A stretch of 64,000 bases of DNA from Hysterangium stoloniferum. Lineage: Eukaryota > Basidiomycota > Agaricomycetes > Hysterangiales > Hysterangiaceae. The DNA lies in NCBI GenBank assembly GCA_015178975.1, contig WHVD01000057.1, positions 186,001-250,000 of the forward strand, written 5' to 3'. Under the pieces are notes generated by a model. It did no database searches and was not told where the DNA came from. It saw nothing but the letters and a program-made list of their open reading frames with translations. Positions 56,005 through 64,000 of this stretch are shown piece after piece. The position numbers and the translations under genes are program-made. Positions within the stretch are counted from its first letter, which is position 1, and every line of letters starts with the position of its first letter.

Positions 56005-56878
56005 CTGTTAAGAGTCATGCACAGAGCTTATTGGAGGGTTTCCGGAGAAACCCACAGGAAAGCCAGTAGGACTTGGCTTCAGCTTATAGGCTGTACCCTC
56101 ACAAGATCATCTTGTCCAATTTCAAATGGGTTGACGGGAATCCCAGGGAGTCTGGGAGGGGTTTGTGGGTTGAGAGGTCGAGGAGTCAACTGCAGGAATT
56201 CCATGGAAGTCGAGGGGTCAGGTGGAGATGAATCGGGGGTCAAAATAGATAAGTCAGAGGTTGAGTGATAGATGGGTCAGAGCCCATAGGCTCTGATGAG
56301 TAAGAGCGGTGTGTTTCAAAAAGGAGAATAGAGTGGAAAATATACTGAGATTACTGGGAAGAATCTAAGCTGATTTTCTGACTGGATTGTATGTACAACA
56401 TCTGCCAGACTATATAGACTGTGGAATGAATAACATACCAAATCCAGTAATAATGAAAACTAAACTAGCAAACATGAAATGAGATAAATAAACACCAAAC
56501 TTGGTGTTAGGAATGGAATGGAGTGGAGCGGAGTCTGAATCATGACAGGTCATAAAACCATAATGGGAATGGGGTGGGAGTGGAGTGCAAATCATGACAG
56601 GTCATAAAACCATAATGGGAATGGGGCTCAGTTAGAGAGCTCTTGGGTTTTCCAAGCGGGGTCCGGTGACTGGTGTGTGGGACAGGGTTGGAGATAGACA
56701 GGAGTGGAGTCCAGCAGGTATTCTGGTGACTGATACATGAAGTAACAAAGGTCGAGCATGGACAGGTCTGACATATGGAGTCTGGCAGGTTTTCTGGTAA
56801 ACTGATAATTGGTGCGTGTAGGGTGCAGGTGCATATAAGTCAGTGCCCAGAGTCCAGTGGGATTTCCAGTCGTAACAG
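56005..56878 (-). mobile_element. Solo LTR (minus orientation) with target duplication gtgag
   Basis: Ends CTGTTAAG (left) and CGTAACAG (right), flanked by gtgag at 56000-56004 and 56879-56883. The motif ttggcttcagcttat is at 56073-56087 and the palindrome aacaccaaacttggtgtt at 56490. Confidence 0.75.
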
Positions 56879-56883
56879 GTGAG

Positions 56884-57846
56884 TGCTGAGGTCAAGGAAA
56901 CAAAGAGCAAATTTGGGTTTGAAAGAGTGGACACATTGAGCTGGAAGGCCATAATTAGAGGATAACAGTTTACAAGCTTGAGTTCTAATATACTGTTAAG
57001 ATCTAAGCAAAGGGTTGCAAGGAGGCTCTATGTCAGGGGGCTGATGATAGAGATCATACTAGTCAGGAGGTCCAACTCTGTAAAACAGGTGGAGCTTGGC
57101 TTCAACTTATGTGTTGTGCCCTCATACAAACTATTAAGGGCTCTGGTATTTTGAACAGAGTGGATAGTATACAGTAATAAGAACTAAATATCAATGCTTA
57201 ACTCACTTAACCAGGGGCCAATATATTAAGGGTTGTAAAGGTAGATGGTCATGGCTTGCTGACAACACCTTTAGAGGGTATTAGAGAGGGAGTAAGTGGA
57301 CTGAAGACTAAATGGGGGCAATCTAAGCTGAAGAGCAGTAGCATACATGGTAGGAACTTTATACAAAGGTGAAATGGATGAGCAGGAGGCTGATCAAAGA
57401 AGTGAGGAACAGTGACAGGTCAAGGAAGCATGGGAAGGGGTAAGGATCAGACTAGAACTAAATACAATGTGGCGAAAGCATTCTAGAGGGTATGAGGTGG
57501 CAAAATATTGTTTACAAGTAGAATGGGCAACAGGAAAGCATTGGGATGGAGATGGGATGGGATGACAAAAGAGGAAAACTATATTGATGCAAGTGTTGGG
57601 GTGCTGTGGGTAGTGATACCATGGTTGGGGGTACCAATGGCAGGATGCCAGAGGGTGGGTAGAGTGGAATGAGGCTGTGGGGAGCTGAATGACTGGGATC
57701 CTAACTGAAAGTAATTCTATAAATCCTAACAATCTAGAATGCTTTTGGTATGCACCATGGAACATTATCTTAGGAATATTATTTCAACTACTATTTGTAA
57801 TTACATACTCCACAATTAACTATACAATATAATACAACAGGTAGGG
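56884..57846. other. LTR debris and non-coding sequence
   Basis: A further, more diverged copy of the LTR motif in minus orientation lies at 57095-57110 (ttggcttcaacttat). No gene; the frame at 57394-57765 on the minus strand is unsupported. Confidence 0.45.
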
Positions 57847-58254
57847 ATGGTACAAATATACCTAAGACAATTATACCAGATTTTATTGTTAGTCATTATA
57901 AAAGAGATTTACAAAGTAGTATATATATATGAGTGTAAGTATCTGATAGTAGGAAATAAGAGAACTGATAAAGCTATATTGATGAATGAATTAGAAGTAG
58001 CCTGTGACCAACTCAAGGAATATGTAGGAGTAGTTTTTTTAGATAAGAGCTATAAAGGAATTTTTGGAATAGCCTCCTCTAGTAGAACTTGGAAATGGTA
58101 CAGATTTATTAGAAAAGATACTTTTAAGCCTAAAAACTCTTGGGGTAATAAAAGCTATATCCCTAGTGATGAAGAAGAGGAAGAAGTATTTGAAAGAGTA
58201 TATAAATCTAAAATACTTGATATTATGGATAAGAGTTCATTTGACCTCTTGTGA
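57847..58254 (+). CDS. AT-rich hypothetical ORF
   Basis: ATG-started 135-codon frame. Codon use is far richer in A/T than the host genes (many ATA, AAA, TAT, GAA). Predicted features: hydrophobic/aromatic N terminus (LYQILLLVIIKEIYKVVYIY), a WKWYRFIRKDTFKPK basic-aromatic block, and an acidic DEEEEEVFERV tail. I do not recognise it. It sits between LTR debris, so it may belong to a mobile element or be of extrachromosomal origin. Confidence 0.35.
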   Translation: MVQIYLRQLYQILLLVIIKEIYKVVYIYECKYLIVGNKRTDKAILMNELEVACDQLKEYVGVVFLDKSYKGIFGIASSSRTWKWYRFIRKDTFKPKNSWGNKSYIPSDEEEEEVFERVYKSKILDIMDKSSFDLL

Positions 58255-58390
58255 GAAAGATGAAAAGATAATTACTACTTGCCAAATAACATGTCAATCA
58301 CTACTCCAGTAGAGCCTGGAGTTGCCCAGATTTAATTTTAACTTGAAGCTTGGAATAATAGTATTAGCTTGATTTAAAGTTGGACAACAC

Positions 58391-58935
58391 TGTTAGAACC
58401 AGGAAATCCACCAGGACCTGGGACTCATCCTGTAAGTATTCGACTCTCTATATTGCATGAACTAACCACTGGACTCCACCTGGATAACCCAGACTCCATT
58501 CTGTACATGTTGAACACTCTGGATTGTACAAATGACACACCCAACCCCACCCAGACATTCCAGGTCCCCTTGTTCCCAATCTGTCTTTGCCTGTTTGTCA
58601 TCTGGTTCAGTTACCACCATGTTTCCCTATTTGTTTGTCATCTGGTTTATTGTGTTATTGTACTCTTTATATGTCTTTTTGTATGTCTAAGTTAGTAGTA
58701 CAATAATCTACTAGTCTATATAGTCCAGTAGCTAATTGTACATAGGATCTGATCAGAAAATTGACTTAGTTTTTACTTGTCTCTTATACCTTGCATATTC
58801 TCAGAACCCATGGGTTTCCCATTTGCTCCTGTTTGAAGTTGGACAACATGATCTGCAAAGGCACAGCACATAAGCTGGAAGCCAAGTCCTTTCCCAGAAC
58901 TTCCACAGAAAACACTACCTCAGTGGCCATTACAC
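58391..58935 (+). mobile_element. LTR-like sequence (plus orientation)
   Basis: Starts TGTTAGAACC; the motif (ataagctggaagccaa, one extra G) is at 58870-58885, and a CCATTACA end lies near 58935. Ends and flanks do not give a clear target duplication, so the boundaries are approximate. Confidence 0.5.
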
Positions 58936-59024
58936 AGGGAGATCCTCAAAAGATGTAAGCCCTACGAAAATAAGTAAGCGAGATGGTTTTCCGGTGCTTG
59001 TTTTGTGGTCCTTATAAAGCATCA

Positions 59025-59197
59025 AACGAGTCCAGCAAGTAGGCGTGATTAAGCAATTTGTCACCGTCGTTTTTAACGTCCGGAACTGAAGTTCTCCCCC
59101 AAGAAACCGACGCCGACACGCAAGCACAGCACGATCGAAGAATACAGGGCTCAACAAAAAGTACCGAGGCAGACAGGAGTTCAAATTCACTTATCAT
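59025..59197. repeat. Direct repeat, left copy, flanking UNC93-like copy 2
   Basis: Similar to 61972-62133: both share cgtcgt followed by acgtccg.aact, a run of C, ccgacgc, gcacagcacgat and ttcaaattca. The pair brackets the third UNC93-like copy and may mark the edges of a duplicated block. Confidence 0.6.
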
Positions 59198-59307
59198 CGT
59201 GTGAATCGATATAAGCGTATTATTTTCCTACAATTCCTTCCATCATATAATCCAAATTTTATATGAACCTCATTCATTAACTATTACAAATACCTCATTG
59301 AATTTGG

Positions 59308-61589
59308 TTAAGCAGAATTCTTATCCCCAACCTCCTTTTCATCTGATACCTCATTTTGATTTTCATTCTTCAGGTCGTTAATGTATACCATCTGTAGTAG
59401 GGAAGAGAGGGTTAGAGAACTAAATCGGTTCTTTTTGGAAGAGGACTGTGTCTTAGTAAAAACACACCTTCTCGTCGTCGTAATTTGTCTCTTTAATACT
59501 GCGGATTACGAGAAAGGCGAATGGGAATGAGACAAGCATTGGGATCCAAGACGCGAGCTGGAGATTATATCATATATAGGTGAGATTGATAAAGAAGACG
59601 CAGGCCGAACAGCGGAAAAACGGAGCATGGATGTCTTTGCGCCACAGGTGCAATTTAGATCACAAAAGCGTTGGCTCACATGTTCATTCAAGTACGGTGT
59701 CATAACAGCGTCCATACCGAAGCTGCCAGCCGCACCCGCACTCTGAATAGCCTTGTAAAAGCCTGCAAAGCGAGCAAGGGTGAATGGATCGTTGGTCAAT
59801 GCTGACCTATAAATATGGTAATATGGGTATGCTGAAATACGTGGGGATACAACAGACGAAGCCCTAAAAAGGACAGGACACGCACATGATCCAGTAAACA
59901 AGCGCCTGGTAAGTTGCGTCTCCGAAGTAGTCTATACAAAGCTCATGGAAATTATTCAATTCCGCGAATATAAGAATACCCACAGAAGAAGTACAACGCC
60001 CCCTTTCCCTTATAGTCAGCATCGTGATAGTTGATCAAGTTGTCAGGTGTAGCCTCTGCACGGGTAAATGTCACCTGTGGTAAAAACACGTCAACAAGCA
60101 GATACTTCTTTCAATATTTGAAAAAAAAAGTGAATATCTTTGAGACTGAAGAGTCCCGCTTAACTCGTAATAACATCTTACCTGCCACGATAAGCCCACT
60201 GCCCAAACGATGATCGTCAGAGCCGTAACAACCCCAAGACCCATGTAACCACGTGTCCGACGGTGGAAGCGCGTCCCGTCAAGTACGAAAAAACCGATTA
60301 ATAATGCCCCGGCTATTGAGCCTAAGGGTGTCGAAAACACGCCTCAGCTGGAACTATTCACATTGGGATTGGGAGCGACCTACCAACAGCCGAAAGGGTA
60401 CCATTCAATGTCCTAGTCGGCCCGTCAAAGCGGCCCTCGTTGATAGCAGCTTGATAAGAGTAGAAGTAGTTTGAGGCGAAAGACATTGGCAGGAGTGCAA
60501 GCATGCGCCAGTCCAGGAAGAGCTTGGATTAGAGATTAGCAAAAAATGTCGGGCGCAGGAGCGTAACATGAGAAAAGTGGATGATTTCAGCGGTGAGTCG
60601 CTGTCCTGTATAAGATGTGGCAGGACATGTGTGGAGAAATGGGGTAGAACAAAAATTTAACAAATAGGCTCACCCTCATAGTGCCCCTCACCTCCTCCCT
60701 AACCGTGGCACGCGCTTCAACCTTGACCAGAGTCCCATCAGAGCGAACAATGCGATGCGGTCCCAACACGAGGAATGACGATGCAACTCCAATGAAAATA
60801 ATTATGATGAATGCCTGGGGAGGTAATTAGTAAGAAAATCGGTGCCCATCCATCCATCCGTGAATACAAGTCAGAGAAATACTCACAATGTACGTGCTCG
60901 TCGCCACCGCAGTCAACATCCCACTCTTTAAATTGATGGCCAGGGCGATAACGCTACCAATAAATGTTCCGAACTGAAACATAGCCCAGAAGATGCCGAA
61001 AGCCTTCCCTTTGTCTTTTTCGAGTGGGTATGACATCATTATTTCACCTAGTAGGAAGCGTCAACAGGGAACGAGATGATGCCTCTTGAGAATTCAAGTT
61101 TCAAGTACTTGCCTTGTGCAGACCACAATAGCGCGGCAGTTATACCAAGAATTGCACCAGCAAATATGAGAAACCAGCGGGTTCCTTGTGTTTGGTGACT
61201 AGGAGGGAGTGAATGATTGCTAACATGCCAGTGATTGCGGCCAACTTACCACCAGAGGGCACCGACATAAAGTGCATATCCCAGCGTCCCTAAAAACAGC
61301 GTCAAAGGCGGACCCAGTACTTACCATGGCGCTGGATTTTTAGACTATCGATCAATACATCCAAGGCACATTGCTCACCGTTGCATATCCCACCACTAAT
61401 TAAGCCGGTAAGCGCAAAAAAGCCATATAATACACCACTAGCGGTATCAGAAAGCGAAATGTCTTGGGTACCTCCTGCTCCTATATTATTCAGAGCGCTG
61501 TACATTCCGACTGTGCAGAAGCACGTAATGCCGAGGAGTACAACCTGCGTCATTGGGTTGGTGTACCATGCTGGGAAGGAAAAAGGCAT
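59308..61589 (-). CDS. UNC93-like major facilitator transporter, copy 2
   Basis: Paralogue of the gene at 32425-34688, same strand and exon plan, near-identical in many exons: start MPFSFPAWYTNPMTQVVLLG, NNIGAGGTQDISLSD, MMSYPLEKDKGKAFGIFW, GALLIGFFVLDGTRFHRRTRGY, ATPDNLINYHDADYKGKG, FAGFYKAIQSAGAAGSFGMD, LVSFPFAFLVIRSIKET, and a charged tail ending DKNSA (stop at 59308-59310). The same GC-AG intron follows WAAQ (61112-61111). Here the disputed exon 1-2 region stays in frame unspliced (ICNGEQCALDVLIDSLKIQRHG then TLGYALYV). Changes are mostly substitutions with no obvious inactivating break, so both full copies may be functional. Cargo unknown. Confidence 0.78.
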
Positions 61590-63387
61590 GATGGATGGCG
61601 ATGAGGTTACAGAGAGAATAGATACAACTCAAGAGTATTTATTGATAATGGTTTGGAGATTCTTGCCCTGGATTTCGATGAGTATGCACTCACAAGAGGT
61701 CATGCGTGTTGAATAGTTCACAAATCACAATCCAGATTCGAGCGTTATGCCGCTTCCACATGGACATTGTAATATATTTAAACCGCAGGCTGAGCTATTT
61801 CGTGAATGAATGGAGGGGAGGTGCCGCCGAAACTGATCTCGGATGCCTCGTTTTAATTCTCTCGTGCCTAAGTTGAATCCCCCAGTTACCATTCACCAAA
61901 TAAAACTACTCCAGAGCCGTCCAAATTTGGGTTCCAGACTTGGAGTTAGAATGATTCGAAATATAGCATTAAATGAGTTCAGCAAGCATATCTGTCATCG
62001 TCGTCTTTCACGTCCGAAACTAAAGATCGCCCCCCGAGAACCGAAACCGACGCGCAGGCACAGCACGATGAAGGAATGCAAGACTCGGCGGTTGAGGTAC
62101 TAAGGAAGGCAGGCTAATTCAAATTCATTTGGATGGCCGACCTTCCCATAGGGATCTGGTTCGATACGAGTTCGATAAACAGTTGATCTTAAGATCAAGA
62201 TAGATCAACACGAGTGGGGGTGGTAATATGGTTGAAATCCGCTGTGTTGAATGGACACTCGGATGCACACCCGGACTGGGATTTAAAGACAACAGCAGCT
62301 TGATATAAAATATGCACTACATGCAGACTGTTCGAAGGAAGGAACACCATTTACAGTCCGCTTAGAGTACATGCGAACTGTTCAAAAGTATGAGTGAAAA
62401 TGCGCTCAAAAATGCTATAATGCGACCACTGTTTTTGTGCACGAGAACCGTGCCCTGGGTGTATATAGAAGTGGGCACACTTCCCACAGCCCGGACCGTC
62501 GCGGATTTTGTCAGCCCGCTGCCAGTGCCTTCGTTTTGGATTCGAACCCTGTCACAGTTAGAATCTATTCTGGTATAACAAGTGAGACAGGATCGCTTTA
62601 TCAAAGCCCAATTGAAACAGCCTTCTCCATAGACTCGTGACCAATTCAAAATTATCGCTGTGGATATTAGAATGTTTGAATGTTGCCATGAATTAGAGAC
62701 GCTGGCGTTCCTATTAATGATGGACGGGGTATAGGTATACATATAGGCATGCTGGGTAAGATACCTGAAAGGAATATGGATCCTCCAGGCTCCTGTGGTA
62801 TTCCGGAACGTGGGAAGAGCGTCCAAACGATGTCTATGAAGCCAATCATTAATGGGAAATCGGCACAAGAACCGTTGAATCGTTTGTCAAAAGAAACCCT
62901 TTATTCGAGTCCCTAGAAGGTTTCCATGTCGGCTATACCTCTTTGAATGGGATCTAAAGCAAGATCCATAACCACCACTAGAGCAGAGCACAAGTCAACA
63001 GTTATATGTCGAGCATGGAGTAATTCGGTATATCGTGATGGAAAATCTTAGTTGTACTAGAGCATCCCATTAATGGTTCGATATTACTTATACAACCTCA
63101 GGTTAGGGCTTGATATTGTATCTTGCAAAAAGCCCGTAAATACGTCGTAATTGTGGTTGATATACAGAACAAATTTGGACTGAGCTTGATAAGAAAATGA
63201 GCAGTGCCGTCCTCCAGAAAATTGTCACTATCGCTTATGTTAAATACAGCATAAATATCCAGACCAACAAGGAAGATCCGAAACACTGGGACCTGTAATT
63301 GACTCAAAGACGTCGCTTTGGCGCCTAGGATGTCACTCATCTCCAAAACGGAAAGGCGGTGGTCTTGAGTACTACTTCGAAACCGGA
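61590..63387. other. Intergenic region, 1.8 kb, with right direct repeat
   Basis: First ~250 bp are the promoter shared with copy 1; 61972-62133 is the right copy of the direct repeat. Minus-strand frames at 62362-62868 and 63098-63490 have no recognisable domain, and the second overlaps the WD40-like gene. Nothing else seen. Confidence 0.45.
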
Positions 63388-64000
63388 ATGACAAGAGTAC
63401 TCGACAACTCACGTTCTGAACATATTCAAGTTCATCCAAAGCCAAAGCGCAGCCTTCTATTAACCAATCACACCTCTGCTGCCATAGCACGTCCTACCAT
63501 CGCTCATGCGTAAGAGCTAAAATGTTTCCGACACGGCGTTGACAAACACTCTCTTTGCAGGCAGTTACGACATCTATTAGCTTGCCCTCAAAGAAGAGGA
63601 GTCGTATATTTTATTAGTGATACAGCTATCGTTGAAAGGAACTTGTTCAGTCCACAAGCAGTCAGTAAAACCCCTGGTGACTGGGCGTGAGAGCTGACCG
63701 CTTGTACAGCCTCCTCGAAAAATTATCGAATATAACTTCGAACCAACCTGTTTTGCCGCAACAGCTGTTCCGTCAAACCCAAATGCTATTTTGTTTGCAG
63801 TAGGCGGATTGAGATCTCAGCTTCACATATCGTTACATTCCTTCTCTCCTTCCACAACTTCGCCTCAACCGACGTACACGCCTCCTAAGCTCATTTGGAA
63901 ACGTGACTGCACACCTTCCGACGAAATCGACATAGTCAACACCATCATATTCACACCGACATCATTGACAGATGATAGTGGGCGCGCAGGATCGGAACTC
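63388..64000 (+). CDS. WD40-like protein, N-terminal part (runs off the window)
   Basis: Partial model join(63388..63509,63561..63660,63710..>64000), open to the window end. It starts MTRVLDNSRSEHIQVHPKPK, continues LLLTNHTSAAI and QLRHLLACPQRRGVVYFISD, then PPRKIIEYNFEPTCFAATAVPSN and AILFAVGGLRSQLHISLHS. The pattern fits the N-terminal region of an Agaricomycete WD40-repeat protein related to uncharacterised yeast WD proteins (from memory). Introns are 51 and 49 bp; the second donor (GTCAGT) was chosen to keep frame. The antisense frame on 63098-63490 is a shadow over the first exon. Confidence 0.7.

Noticed and set aside
62500-62560. tRNA-like T-arm string (rc ggttcgaatcc) near 62540
   Set aside because: The bases around it do not form a T stem, and no acceptor, D or anticodon arms can be folded around it.
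62362-62868. 168-codon minus-strand frame
   Set aside because: No recognisable domain or intron structure, low-complexity and no homologous copy in the window; probably chance.
63098-63490. 130-codon minus-strand frame
   Set aside because: Overlaps the first exon of the better-supported WD40-like gene on the plus strand and shows no family motif.

Overview
The window looks like a nuclear chromosome segment of a mushroom-forming fungus (Basidiomycota, probably Agaricomycetes). The genes have many short introns (about 45-70 bp, GT..AG with a few GC..AG). They include families typical of that group (an Agaricomycete-type SAM methyltransferase, an Msb2-type signalling mucin, a WD40-like protein, a lineage-specific QEDK-motif family). 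The accessory part is packed with Ty3/Gypsy LTRs. All gene models below were spliced by eye from splice sites and reading-frame phase; no database search was run.

Layout. 1-3.4 kb: a degraded RNase H fragment and a tandem repeat array interrupted by a 1.1 kb solo LTR; the array runs to within about 10 bp of the She9/Mdm33 start. 3.4-24.4 kb is the gene-rich part: She9/Mdm33 (+), a 636-aa protein with two tandem DUF7514-like domains (+), a methyltransferase (-), the splicing factor Cwf19 (-), a small unidentified gene (-) divergent from ribosomal protein L25/uL23 (+), the Msb2-like mucin (+) with a 294-bp coding minisatellite, the urease accessory GTPase UreG (+), and a hypothetical protein (+).

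24.4-35 kb: a duplicated neighbourhood. A broken, inverted fragment of an UNC93-like transporter gene lies at 25.9-27.1 kb and a full copy at 32.4-34.7 kb. Between them are a QEDK-motif (possibly PD-(D/E)XK nuclease-like) gene, a 531-bp TA-flanked MITE and a wax-synthase-like MBOAT gene.

35-59 kb: mobile-element territory. A 162-bp-LTR miniature retrotransposon (TSD cgaac) carries in its 3' LTR a 7.7 kb chromodomain Ty3/Gypsy element (TSD caggg). That element has an intact gag, a broken pol and an antisense, spliced gene with a Zn2Cys6-like cysteine pattern. Next come LTR fragments and a 4.1 kb Tc1/mariner element with roughly 430-bp terminal inverted repeats, an apparently intact 304-aa transposase and an antisense AT-hook passenger gene. 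A field of solo LTRs in both orientations follows, sharing one short conserved motif.

59-64 kb: a third UNC93-like copy (full length, same strand as the 32-34 kb copy), repeat-flanked non-coding sequence, and the 5' part of a WD40-like gene that leaves the window.

The host genes do not form an obvious pathway: they are housekeeping (splicing, translation, mitochondrial morphology, urease maturation) and signalling genes. The biology of the right half is dominated by transposition, segmental duplication and mutational decay.
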